A stretch of 19,119 nt of DNA from a bacterium (GTDB lineage Bacteria > Krumholzibacteriota > Krumholzibacteriia > LZORAL124-64-63): positions 1-19,119 of the forward strand of contig JADJQR010000009.1 in NCBI GenBank assembly GCA_016712675.1. Reading direction: 5' to 3'. Both the position numbers and the translations under genes were made by a program. The notes beneath the pieces were generated by a model, which worked only from the letters and a program-made list of their open reading frames with translations, had not been told where the DNA came from and made no database searches. Shown here one piece after another: positions 12,349 through 19,119 of the stretch. Position 1 is the first letter of the stretch. Each line of letters opens with the position of its first letter.

Positions 12349-14147
12349 GCGCCCAGCAGGCCGTCTACGGCATGATCCGCGAGGCGATCAGCAGCCACCC
12401 CCGCTCGCTGCAGAAGCGCATCGGGCCCAGTGAGATCGGCACCCCGTGCGACCGGCGGATCGGCTACAAGCTGCTCGGCCAGGAGGAGAACCCGCGCGGG
12501 GACGCCTGGAAGCCCACCGTGGGCACCGCCGTCCACGCCTGGCTGGAGACCGCCGCGCAGAACGCCAACCTGGCCCAGGTGATCGCCGCCGGCGGGCAGA
12601 TCGAGGACCACGAGCTGGAGTGGGTCACCGAGCAGGCCGTCACCGTGGGCTACCTGCACGACGGCACCGCGATCACCGGGTCGTGCGACCTCTACCACCG
12701 GCCCACCGCCACAGTGATCGACCACAAGGGGCTGCACGTTGATACCCCGATCCCCACGCCTGCCGGGTGGACCACCATGGGCAGGCTGCAGGTGGGTGAT
12801 GCTGTCTTCGGCCGCGACGGGGAGGTGCACACGGTAACCCGCGTCTACCCGGTCAACATGCGCGACTGCTACCGCATCACATGGAGTGACGGCACGTCGA
12901 TCGTGTGCGACGACATCCACCAGTGGCCGGTGGAGATGAAGACCCGCAGGTACACCGAGGTGCTGCGCAGCACGGCCCAGCTTGCAGACGACCATCTGCG
13001 GCACTACGGGGCAGCATCCAGGCCAGAACGGGTATACCGCAGTCGCAACACCGCGCCGCTGGAACTGCCCGAGCAGGATGTGCCCATTGACCCGTACGTC
13101 CTCGGTGCATGGCTGGGTGACGGCAGCTCGTGGAACGGCACGATCAGCAAACCCGACGATGAACTGTTTGCCGAGATCGCCCGCCGTGGCTATACGGTCA
13201 GCGAGCCTTACGGCGTCGGGCGAAACCTGACACGCAACATCTACGGTCTGGCCGAGCAGACCCGCATCGCGGGCCTGCGGCGCAACAAGCACATTCCGGC
13301 GATCTACCTGCGTGGATCGCTGCAGCAGCGCCTCGATCTGGTGCGAGGTTTGATGGACACCGACGGGTCGTGGAACAGCGCCCGAAACCAGGCCATCTTC
13401 TCCACTACCGACAAGCAGATGGCCGCCGACTTCATGGAACTGTGCCGTTCGCTCGGATGGAACGCCAACAACTGGGAGCAGACACGGCAAGGCTTCGGCC
13501 TGACAGTCACCGCCTATGACGTGGCGTTCAACCCACACGACCACAACCCGTTCGTCCTACCTCGCAAGGCCGACAAGGTGCGTGTGAAAGGTAGTACACG
13601 GTCGCGACACCGAACCATCAAGTCAGTGACGAAGATCCCGACCGTGCCCACGGTGTGCATTGATGTGGACGCACCAGACCATGTGTTCCTGGCCGGGGAA
13701 GGCATGATCCCGACGCACAACTGTGTGGGTCTCGCCTCGCTGCGGGACAAGAAGGCCAACGGGCCCGGACAGCAGTACCGCGCCCAGGTGCACATGTACG
13801 CCGCTGGCTTCCTGATGCAGGGTCACCCGGTCGAACACGTCGCCATCAACTTCCTGCCGCAGAACGGGAACCTGACCGACGGCTGGTGGTGGTCCGAGCC
13901 GTTCGATATGAGCATCGCGGCCGGTGCCATGGCCCGCCTGCGCGAGATCGAGAAGAAGGTCCGCGCCACCGGGAGCGTGGAAGGACTGCCCAGCGCTGAC
14001 GCCTGGTGCGCGTTCTGTCCGTTCCACCTTCCCGGATCCACTGATCTGTCCGCCGGATGCCCCGGCGAGACACCCTCCCGCGCCCGCGGGGGCTTCGCCT
14101 CAATGGTCGAAGACAACACACAACACACAAGGAGAAAAACAGCATGA
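12345..14147 (+). CDS. RecB/Cas4-like exonuclease interrupted by an intein
   Basis: A 600-residue precursor; removal of the 331-residue intein leaves a 269-residue PD-(D/E)XK exonuclease. Extein features: SEIGTPCDRRIGYKLLG with Cys35, GTAVHAWLE, the metal-binding GSCDLYH (Asp115) and VIDHK (Asp126, Lys128), and after the intein CVGLASLRDKK and GQQYRAQVHMYAAGF, the Q-x3-Y type motif of RecB nucleases. The C-terminal WCAFCPFH and GCPG with Cys35 give the four cysteines of the AddB/Cas4 iron-sulphur site. Ligation would recreate DHK-CVGLASL, the uninterrupted form seen in actinophage relatives. The enzyme would process DNA ends for replication or recombination together with the next gene. Start ATG 12345 is in an ATGA overlap. 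The end codes an A/C-rich leader with a strong AAGGAG site for the next gene. Confidence 0.88.
   Translation: MSAQQAVYGMIREAISSHPRSLQKRIGPSEIGTPCDRRIGYKLLGQEENPRGDAWKPTVGTAVHAWLETAAQNANLAQVIAAGGQIEDHELEWVTEQAVTVGYLHDGTAITGSCDLYHRPTATVIDHKGLHVDTPIPTPAGWTTMGRLQVGDAVFGRDGEVHTVTRVYPVNMRDCYRITWSDGTSIVCDDIHQWPVEMKTRRYTEVLRSTAQLADDHLRHYGAASRPERVYRSRNTAPLELPEQDVPIDPYVLGAWLGDGSSWNGTISKPDDELFAEIARRGYTVSEPYGVGRNLTRNIYGLAEQTRIAGLRRNKHIPAIYLRGSLQQRLDLVRGLMDTDGSWNSARNQAIFSTTDKQMAADFMELCRSLGWNANNWEQTRQGFGLTVTAYDVAFNPHDHNPFVLPRKADKVRVKGSTRSRHRTIKSVTKIPTVPTVCIDVDAPDHVFLAGEGMIPTHNCVGLASLRDKKANGPGQQYRAQVHMYAAGFLMQGHPVEHVAINFLPQNGNLTDGWWWSEPFDMSIAAGAMARLREIEKKVRATGSVEGLPSADAWCAFCPFHLPGSTDLSAGCPGETPSRARGGFASMVEDNTQHTRRKTA
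12729..13721 (+). mobile_element. class 3-like intein with LAGLIDADG homing endonuclease
   Basis: A 331-residue intein. Block A is LHVDTPIPTPAGWTTMGRLQ with glycine, not cysteine, at position 1. Block B has IVCDDIHQW (His64, Trp66). The DOD homing nuclease has YVLGAWLGDGS (from about residue 123) and DLVRGLMDTDGSW (from about 204), each with an aspartate. Block F is VCIDVDAPDHVFLAG (Cys310) and block G is GMIPTHN (Thr329, His330, Asn331), followed by Cys+1. Missing Cys1 with Trp-Cys-Thr in blocks B, F and G is the class 3 signature, in which the block F cysteine starts splicing. The insertion point is right after the catalytic Lys128 of the host exonuclease. Confidence 0.9.
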
Positions 14148-14797
14148 GCGCAGACGACTTCTTCAACGAGGGAGCCCCCAGCGCGATCGCCACCATCAAG
14201 GCGCTCGGCGACAAGCCCGGCACCACGATCGGCGGTCCGATCGTCGAGATCGGTGAGCAGGTCCAGCAGAAGGACGTGAACACCGGCGCCCCGGCGGTCT
14301 GGCCCGACGGGAACCCGAAGATGATGCTCCCGGTCATCGTGGCCACCGAGCTGCGTGACCCGTCGATCAACGACGACGACGGCCACCGCACCTTCTGGGT
14401 GTCGGGCAACCTCAAGAAGGCCATCGGCTCCGCGCTGCGCCAGGCCGGGGCGAAACTGGCCGTCGGCGGGGTGCTGCAAGTGACCTTCACCGGGTACGGC
14501 GAGGCGAAGAAGGGCTTCAACCCGCCGCGGGAGTGGACGGCCGTCTACACCCCGCCGGCACCCGGGTCGGGCTTCTTCGAGGAGCCGGTCGCGGCCGCCT
14601 CGGTCGGGACCCCGGCACCGGGGGCGGCACCTAACCCGGGCCCGGCGCCCGCCGTCGCACCGGCTGGGGTCGACCCGGCGCAGTGGGCCGCCTTCCAGGC
14701 GATGCAGGCCCAGGCCGCGCAGGCCGCACCGGCTGCCAACCTGGACGCCACGAACGCGGCCTACGCCGCCCAGATGGGCTTCCAGACCCCCCAGTAA
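14144..14797 (+). CDS. putative ssDNA-binding / recombination accessory protein
   Basis: A 217-residue protein from ATG 14144 behind AAGGAG. The first ~130 residues look like a beta-rich OB-fold type domain: TIGGPIVEIGEQVQQKDVNT, PKMMLPVIVATELRD, FWVSGNLKKAIGSALRQAG and LAVGGVLQVTFTGYGEAKKG. The remaining ~80 residues are a Pro/Ala/Gly/Gln-rich flexible tail (AAPNPGPAPAVAPAGVDPAQ, AQAAQAAPAANLD). A folded domain followed by a disordered tail, next to an exonuclease and a primase-helicase, fits a phage single-strand binding or strand-exchange helper. No OB-fold signature residue proves this, so the call is structural inference. A 54-base gap to the next gene holds C-rich sequence and no gene. 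Confidence 0.55.
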   Translation: MSADDFFNEGAPSAIATIKALGDKPGTTIGGPIVEIGEQVQQKDVNTGAPAVWPDGNPKMMLPVIVATELRDPSINDDDGHRTFWVSGNLKKAIGSALRQAGAKLAVGGVLQVTFTGYGEAKKGFNPPREWTAVYTPPAPGSGFFEEPVAAASVGTPAPGAAPNPGPAPAVAPAGVDPAQWAAFQAMQAQAAQAAPAANLDATNAAYAAQMGFQTPQ

Positions 14798-14851
14798 CAC
14801 CCCCACCCCCGCCGCACGCAGGTGCCGCCGGTTCGCGACCGGGCGGAGGGC

Positions 14852-15133
14852 GTGAACGAGCACGAGCAACTGATCGGTTGCCCCGTATGCGGGGACCAGA
14901 ACACCCACATCGACGACGTCGCCGTGAAATCGCCCAAGGGCACACTACGGGGGCACGCCTCCGGCGAGGACGACTCGGCAAGGATCACGGTCGAACTGGA
15001 CTACGTCGCCAACCACGGCCGCAGACACAGCATCGCCGTGTACGGCTGGTGCGAATCCGGGCACGCCTGGACGTGGTCATGGCAGCAGACCAAAGGCTCC
15101 ACATGGTTCAGCCAGCAGGAGGGGACATCGTGA
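14852..15133 (+). CDS. zinc-ribbon protein upstream of primase
   Basis: A 93-residue protein. GTG 14852 is chosen over GTG 14822 because GGAGGG lies immediately before it and the upstream residues are Arg/Pro-rich. The N-terminus has GCPVCGDQNTHIDDV, one half of a zinc ribbon, and the second half is VYGWCESGHAWTWSW with a single Cys and His. The middle is charged and beta-like (ARITVELDYVANHGRRHSI). The 3' end overlaps the GTG of the primase-helicase (GTGA, 15130-15133), suggesting coupled synthesis and perhaps a helper role in replication. Confidence 0.65.
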   Translation: MNEHEQLIGCPVCGDQNTHIDDVAVKSPKGTLRGHASGEDDSARITVELDYVANHGRRHSIAVYGWCESGHAWTWSWQQTKGSTWFSQQEGTS

Positions 15134-17406
15134 CCATGGCCGACCAGACCGTGAGCAGCCCGTACGCCGACGCCTGGCAGTACTACTGGGACGCCGGATG
15201 GCGCGGGGTCCTGCCGCTGCCATACCGGAAGAAGACATGGCCGCCGGACGGGTTCACAGGACATAGCGGCGTCGATCCGTCCTATGCCGACTGCATGACC
15301 TGGGCCGACGCAGGACCGCGCAACCTGGCCCTGCGGGTCCCGTCGGATGTGATCGGCCTGGACGTGGACGCCTACGCCGACAAGCCCGGTGGGGAGACGC
15401 TGGCCAAACTGGTGGCGGAGTACGGGCCGCTGCCGGCCACCTGGCTGTCCACATCCCGTGGCGACGGGATCTCCGGGATCCGGCTCTACCGGGTCCCGGC
15501 AGGCACCACGCTGCCCACGAAACTGCCCGGCATCGAGTTGATCCAGCGCCACCACCGCTATGTGACCGCATGGCCCTCCGTGCACCCCGAGGGCCGGGTC
15601 TATCAGTGGGTGGACGAGGCCACCGGCGAGATCGGATGCGAGGTGCCGCCGTACGAGCGGATCCCCGAGCTGCCGGCCGACTGGATCTCGGGGCTGGCAG
15701 TCGAGGCCGCCGCCCAGGAAAAGGCCGACCTCACCGGCGACCAGGCCGCGGAGATCTTCGCGGGCTTCCCGACAGGTGAACCGTGCGGGCACATCTGGAC
15801 GGCCGCCGGTAAGGTCGCCACCCGTGGCGACCGGCACGACGTCTATAACGAGACCGTGCTGGCAGTGTGCAGGCACGCCCGCAATGGCTGCCCCGGCGGG
15901 CAGGAGACCCTGCTGCGGCTGCGCGCCATGTTCCTCGCGGAAGTCACCGCCGACCGGTCGCGCACCCCGTCGGAGGCGCAGGCCGAATGGATGCGTAACC
16001 TCACCGGGGCGCTCGCGCTGGTCGCACAGACCCCGCAGGGCGCAGAATGTGCCGAGGACTGGTCGATGTACGACATCCCGGTGGCCCTGGAGGTCAGCGA
16101 GCCTGCCCAGGCCCCCGAGGCCGAGAGCGCCCCCGAGGCGGACCCGTTGCAGTCGGCGATCCGTCGCAAGGCCGCCGAGTTGATGGTGGTGGAGGAGGCC
16201 CGGGCGCTGCTGGCCCGCCGCAAGGCCTCTGAAGCACCCCCTTTGGGCGGGGAGCGGCTGACCTCGTTCCTGGCCCAGCCCGACGAGGTGATTGCCTACC
16301 GGGTGGACAGGCTGTGGACGGCCAACGGCAGGGTGCTGCTGGCCGCGGCTGCGAAGGCCGGCAAGACGACCATGATGACCAACCTGCTCGGCTGCCTGGC
16401 CGACGGCGGGGCATTCCTCAACACGTTCGACACCCAGTCGGTCGATCCGGGCCGCAGCATCGTCTACCTCAACCTCGAGGTGTCCGGCAACCAGATGCGG
16501 CGCTGGCTGCGCCGGGCGGGGATCCGCAACACCGACGCCGTGCACGTGGTCAACCTGCGCGGACAACTGTCCGCACTCACCCTGGCCAGCGAGGACGGTC
16601 GCACGCGGGTCTCCGGATGGCTGCGGGACCTCGGCGCCCAGGTGGTCATCCTCGACCCGCTGGCACCCCTGCTGGCCTCCCTGGGCCTGGATGAGAACTC
16701 GAATACCGACATCGCCACCTTCTTCGCCTGGTGGTCCGAGGCGCTGTTCGAGGCAGGCGTGGCCGACGACATCGTCTGCCATCACGCCGGGCACTACGCA
16801 GGCCGCTCCCGTGGCGCCTCACGGCTCATGGACGAGCCTGACGCGCTGTGGACGATCACCCGTGATTCGGCCGTCGATGAGGACGACGATGACATCTACG
16901 CCGGGCACGAGCCCCGCTTCTTCAAGGCCACTGGGCGTGATGTCGAGCAGCCCGAGCAACCGCTCACCTTCGACCCGGACACGGGCCTCCTCGAGCTGGG
17001 TTCCGGCAACCGGAAAGCCATGCGTCAGGCCGCCCAGGAGAAGGCTGCCAAGGCTCGCGTTCTGGCCGCGATCGACGCCGGGAATCATACCCAGCGCACC
17101 ATTCGGACAGTCGGCGGTAACGAGAAACAGAACATCCAGGCGCTCGAGATGTTGGTCGAAGAGGGGGTGCTCAAACGGCAGATCGTGGGCCAGGCACACC
17201 ACTACGAAAGGGTGGTGCCAAGTGGTGCCAGCACCACCCAGGCACCAGTGGCACCGGTTGGTGGTGCCGACCTATATAGAGGCACCACCACACCGGTCGG
17301 TGAGCACCACCATGCCTGCAGAGCCTGTGGCACCGCTCTCGAACACGCGGGAGTCGTCTACTGCCCAGACTGCGCACGCCGGCGCACCCAAGGCGAAGAC
17401 CTATGA
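15130..17406 (+). CDS. PrimPol - RecA-like helicase fusion (replication protein)
   Basis: A 758-residue replication enzyme. GTG 15130 is chosen for its GTGA overlap and AGGAGGGG site; ATG 15136 is the alternative. Residues ~8-190 are a bifunctional primase-polymerase domain: VIGLDVDAY with the metal-binding Asp78 and Asp80, TSRGDGISGIRLYRVP (the usual S-x-H is not kept) and IQRHHRYVTAWPSVHPEG. A helical linker follows. Residues ~395-600 are a RecA-like ATPase: Walker A AAAKAGKTT (Lys412), Walker B VVILDPLAP (Asp509), then VCHHAG and GASRLMDEPDALW, as in RepA-type hexameric helicases. A winged helix (QRTIRTVGGNEKQNIQALEML) and a C-terminal zinc ribbon (CRACG, YCPDC, ~730-751) close it. It would prime and unwind phage DNA. 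The bases at 17211-17311 may also serve as its origin. Confidence 0.88.
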   Translation: MTMADQTVSSPYADAWQYYWDAGWRGVLPLPYRKKTWPPDGFTGHSGVDPSYADCMTWADAGPRNLALRVPSDVIGLDVDAYADKPGGETLAKLVAEYGPLPATWLSTSRGDGISGIRLYRVPAGTTLPTKLPGIELIQRHHRYVTAWPSVHPEGRVYQWVDEATGEIGCEVPPYERIPELPADWISGLAVEAAAQEKADLTGDQAAEIFAGFPTGEPCGHIWTAAGKVATRGDRHDVYNETVLAVCRHARNGCPGGQETLLRLRAMFLAEVTADRSRTPSEAQAEWMRNLTGALALVAQTPQGAECAEDWSMYDIPVALEVSEPAQAPEAESAPEADPLQSAIRRKAAELMVVEEARALLARRKASEAPPLGGERLTSFLAQPDEVIAYRVDRLWTANGRVLLAAAAKAGKTTMMTNLLGCLADGGAFLNTFDTQSVDPGRSIVYLNLEVSGNQMRRWLRRAGIRNTDAVHVVNLRGQLSALTLASEDGRTRVSGWLRDLGAQVVILDPLAPLLASLGLDENSNTDIATFFAWWSEALFEAGVADDIVCHHAGHYAGRSRGASRLMDEPDALWTITRDSAVDEDDDDIYAGHEPRFFKATGRDVEQPEQPLTFDPDTGLLELGSGNRKAMRQAAQEKAAKARVLAAIDAGNHTQRTIRTVGGNEKQNIQALEMLVEEGVLKRQIVGQAHHYERVVPSGASTTQAPVAPVGGADLYRGTTTPVGEHHHACRACGTALEHAGVVYCPDCARRRTQGEDL
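17211..17311. repeat. iteron-like cluster of GTGGTGCC / GGCACCAC, candidate origin
   Basis: Copies on one strand at 17212-17219, 17222-17229 and 17261-17268, and on the other at 17231-17238, 17281-17288 and 17304-17311, with shorter GGCACC copies at 17241 and 17250. A perfect 10-bp inverted repeat (TGGTGGTGCC 17259-17268, GGCACCACCA 17281-17290) flanks an AT-rich core with the palindrome CTATATAG (17272-17279). It lies inside the linker-coding part of the primase-helicase gene. Confidence 0.5.
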
Positions 17407-17732
17407 GATCCACCGCCACCGCGACCCGCTGCCAGGACTGCCGCCAGCTCGTCATCGCCGCCATCAGCACCGACGCCCTCGAAACCCTCTGCGACGTCAT
17501 CCCGCTCACCCGGGCCGGAGAACTCCACGCCAACCTCGCAGGCCGGCGCACCATGCGCCTGGACACCGACCGGCGGCTGTGGACCACCGGGGCCTACCGA
17601 ATCCCCACCGAGCCCATGCCCGGCGACCTGATCCTCGCCGTGCACATTTGCGGCCAACCCATCCCGGCCGCCTGGACCCAGCCCCTACCCCAACCATCCG
17701 AGCCCACCACCGACACGGAGGTCCCGTTTTGA
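17403..17732 (+). CDS. hypothetical protein with N-terminal Cys pair
   Basis: A 109-residue protein from ATG 17403 (ATGA overlap with the helicase gene). It begins RSTATATRCQDCRQLVIAAI, a C-x2-C knuckle leading into a helix, then LETLCDVIPLTRAGELHANL, a basic segment with RRTMRLDTDRRLWTTGAYRI, and a Pro/Thr-rich tail ending in TEVPF. A second metal-binding pair is not evident (one Cys at LETLC, one at HICGQ). Its coupling to the replication gene suggests a DNA-related accessory. The stop overlaps the TTG of the next gene. Confidence 0.65.
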   Translation: MRSTATATRCQDCRQLVIAAISTDALETLCDVIPLTRAGELHANLAGRRTMRLDTDRRLWTTGAYRIPTEPMPGDLILAVHICGQPIPAAWTQPLPQPSEPTTDTEVPF

Positions 17733-18574
17733 GCGACGTCACCTGCGCCATCTGCGCCACCGGGACGCCCGACCCGGTGGTCTGCACCGGCTGCGCCACC
17801 AAAGTCCGCCGCGACCTCGACACCGTCGGACGCCTACGCGCCCAGCTCGACCCAACCCCAGGGCGGGCAGGACGCGCCGGGCGGGTCAGCGGTAAGCCAG
17901 GATCCAAACCGCCGGCAAACCTGACGATCATCTCCATGGCCGACATCCGCAGTCACTTCCGGCTCACCGACGACGGCGAGGCCGACCCGGACAACGTCAC
18001 CAACGTCGATGCCGACCTGCTGACCGAGGCCCGCTGGGTGATCGAGGAGCGACGGCTCAACCCGCCCATGCGCGACGTGTTCGACTCCCTGCGGATCCTG
18101 AACATCCATCTCGACTGGATCACCAAACACCCGCGCATCGACGAGTTCGCCGCAGTCATCACCGGCTGCGCCCACGCCCTGCGCACAGTCCTGCACGACT
18201 GGCCCGAAACCTCGGTCGGCCGGTGCACCGCCGCACATGCTGAGCGTGACGCCTGCGGCGGTCCGCTGCGCCTGGCCTACGACGGGCAGCTGCCCGAGGA
18301 CCCCGACGCCGCCGTGGCCCCCACCCACATCGTCTGCTCGTGGTGCGCCGACGTGTGGCCCATCGACGTGTCCACGCTGCTCGGCCTGCTGCGGGTGGCC
18401 AAGCCCAAAGCGTTCCCCATCTCCCGCGCCTGGGCCTGTCAGGTCACCGGCCTCGAGCCGGGCACCCTGGACGTGTGGTGCCACCGTGGGCACGTCACCG
18501 TGTACGCCGACAAGCAGGTGAACCTGATCGACGTAGTCAGCCGCCTTGCCGACACGCCCACAGCAGATGCTTGA
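17729..18574 (+). CDS. zinc-finger and HTH-like protein, last gene of the early operon
   Basis: A 281-residue protein starting at TTG 17729 (TTGA overlap) with CGGAGG upstream. The N-terminus has CAICATGTPDPVVCTGC, a zinc knuckle. The middle is helical (LLTEARWVIEERRLNPPMRD, FDSLRILNIHLDWITKHPRI, FAAVITGCAHALRTVLHDW). The third quarter has CTAAHAERDACGGPLRL and HIVCSWCADVW, a second metal site. The C-terminal 60 residues resemble a helix-turn-helix (ISRAWACQVTGLEPGTLDVW, then a VTVYADKQVNLIDV wing). The protein is probably DNA-binding, perhaps a regulator of the next promoter, which overlaps its stop codon. The family is a frequent unknown in actinophage early regions. Confidence 0.65.
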   Translation: MSDVTCAICATGTPDPVVCTGCATKVRRDLDTVGRLRAQLDPTPGRAGRAGRVSGKPGSKPPANLTIISMADIRSHFRLTDDGEADPDNVTNVDADLLTEARWVIEERRLNPPMRDVFDSLRILNIHLDWITKHPRIDEFAAVITGCAHALRTVLHDWPETSVGRCTAAHAERDACGGPLRLAYDGQLPEDPDAAVAPTHIVCSWCADVWPIDVSTLLGLLRVAKPKAFPISRAWACQVTGLEPGTLDVWCHRGHVTVYADKQVNLIDVVSRLADTPTADA

Positions 18575-18598
18575 CGTAGCCACGATTTCAACTACTGT
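18571..18598 (+). promoter_or_regulatory. sigma70-like promoter for the right-end HNH operon
   Basis: TTGACG (18571-18576), a 16-base spacer and TACTGT (18593-18598), in an AT-richer stretch than the surroundings. The -35 box overlaps the stop codon of the preceding gene. Expected start near 18605, giving a leader of about 90 bases before ATG 18697. Confidence 0.6.
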
Positions 18599-18608
18599 AA
18601 GTTTCAAC

Positions 18609-18673
18609 GGGCACAACTGTGCCCACCCGAAGCCCTGCCTGTTGTCTCCCCCGTCAACAGAGCGGGGCTTCGG
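18609..18673 (+). promoter_or_regulatory. structured leader RNA with two hairpins
   Basis: First, a perfect palindrome GGGCACA-AC-TGTGCCC (18609-18624). Second, a long hairpin: 18627-18638 pairs with 18662-18673 (12 bp with one T-G wobble), a bulged A at 18661, then CTGTTG (18639-18644) with CAACAG (18655-18660) and a 10-base loop. There is no T tract after it, so it is not an ordinary terminator. It would sit in the 5' leader of the HNH transcript. Confidence 0.65.
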
Positions 18674-18696
18674 TGTGTATCCGGAGCCTGCGCACC

Positions 18697-19068
18697 ATGC
18701 CCAAAGCCCTGCGCCCCTGCGCCACCCCCGGCTGCCCCAACCTCGTGCCCACCGGCACCACCAGATGCGACAGCTGCGACACCGTCAAGCAGGCCGACTA
18801 CCGGGCACGACGAGACCCGGTCACTCACGCGCACTACAAGAGCCGGGGCCACGCCCGCTTCCGCCGCCTGGTCCTGGCCCGCGACCCCGTGTGCGTGCTG
18901 TGCCACGACGCCATCGCCACCGACGCCGACCATTGGCCGCGCAGCCTGCGTGAACTCCTCGAGGCCGGCGCCAATCCCAACGACCCCGCCCACGGCCGCG
19001 GACTGTGCCACTCCTGCCACGCCAAAGAGACCACCCGCCTGCAGCCAGGTGGCTGGAACAAGCGATGA
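18697..19068 (+). CDS. HNH endonuclease of the terminase-adjacent type
   Basis: A 123-residue protein. ATG 18697 is used because CGGAG lies upstream and the typical N-terminus of the family follows (PKALRPCATPGCPNLVPTGT). The two N-terminal Cys pairs (CATPGC, CDSC) precede a basic linker (KSRGHARFRRLVLARDPVC) and the HNH core: VCVLCHDAIATDADHWPRSL with the DADH catalytic His, NPNDPAHGRGLCHSCHAKET with the second His and zinc cysteines, ending LQPGGWNKR. Enzymes of this form lie next to cos and terminase genes in many siphoviruses and assist DNA packaging cleavage. Here it heads a new transcript at the right end of the window. The stop overlaps the next ATG (19065). Confidence 0.88.
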   Translation: MPKALRPCATPGCPNLVPTGTTRCDSCDTVKQADYRARRDPVTHAHYKSRGHARFRRLVLARDPVCVLCHDAIATDADHWPRSLRELLEAGANPNDPAHGRGLCHSCHAKETTRLQPGGWNKR

Positions 19069-19119
19069 TCAGGTGCCAGTGCCCCACGTGCCCGGGCGAA
19101 AAGCGTCCCCGTCGACCCC
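19065..19119 (+). CDS. start of a Cys-rich protein, 3'-partial
   Basis: ATG 19065 overlaps the HNH stop in an ATGA. The 18 visible residues include CQCPTCPGEKRP, a short Cys-rich head, running off the window. The usual neighbour here is a small terminase-associated protein, but too little is visible to say. Confidence 0.45.
   Translation, partial: MIRCQCPTCPGEKRPRRP

Noticed and set aside
11649-13544. 631-residue open frame on the - strand
   Set aside because: It is antisense to the paralogue genes and the intein-containing exonuclease, which have clear motifs and overlaps. Long antisense frames are common in GC-rich DNA.
15001-16794. 597-residue open frame on the - strand
   Set aside because: It is antisense to the PrimPol-helicase, whose motifs are unmistakable. 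The antisense translation is Gly/Val/Arg/Asp-rich without any domain.

Overview
The window looks like the second half of a temperate siphovirus genome (phage or prophage) from a high-GC actinobacterium. Evidence for this: GC-rich sequence throughout, GTG and TTG starts, ATGA/GTGA/TGATG gene overlaps, a Gp37-like tail protein followed by actinophage-type minor tail proteins, an M15-type endolysin, an Lsr2-type DNA-binding domain, and the order tail - lysis - integration/immunity - early/replication - HNH. No host gene, tRNA or rRNA was recognised, so the host genus cannot be given.

Layout. 1-2946: tail tip and tail fibre genes on the + strand. The first ~1.3 kb (and one spot near 1922) carries many frame switches while the peptide sequence stays intact, which looks like indel errors more than decay. 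2968-4516: a small protein, three membrane proteins (holin candidates) and a peptidase endolysin, closed by a strong hairpin terminator (4550-4591). 4599-6336 (- strand): a zinc-ribbon membrane protein, a tyrosine integrase and an HTH repressor. The repressor reading frame runs on into the integrase gene, and a dif/core-like inverted repeat (5989-6014) lies inside it, the arrangement of integration-dependent immunity systems. 6337-6439: divergent control region.

6440-18574 is one tightly packed rightward early operon. It starts with a MerR/Xis-like HTH protein and an HNH nuclease. It then has many small Cys-rich or membrane proteins, an Lsr2-domain protein, a protein with a 14-unit tetrapeptide repeat, and a pair of tandem paralogues. 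Next is a RecB/Cas4-like exonuclease interrupted by a LAGLIDADG intein with class 3 (W-C-T) features inserted right after the catalytic lysine. The operon ends with a possible OB-fold ssDNA-binding protein, a PrimPol-RecA-like helicase fusion whose 3' end carries an iteron-like cluster (candidate origin), and two further zinc-finger proteins.

18571-19119: a new promoter, an untranslated leader with two hairpins (one an 18-bp stem), then an HNH nuclease of the kind that sits beside cos/terminase, and the start of one more gene. The genes fit a coherent life cycle: the repressor and integrase set lysogeny; the early operon supplies replication (PrimPol-helicase, exonuclease, possible SSB) and regulation (Lsr2-like); lysis genes follow the tail genes. 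Most small early proteins have no assignable function.
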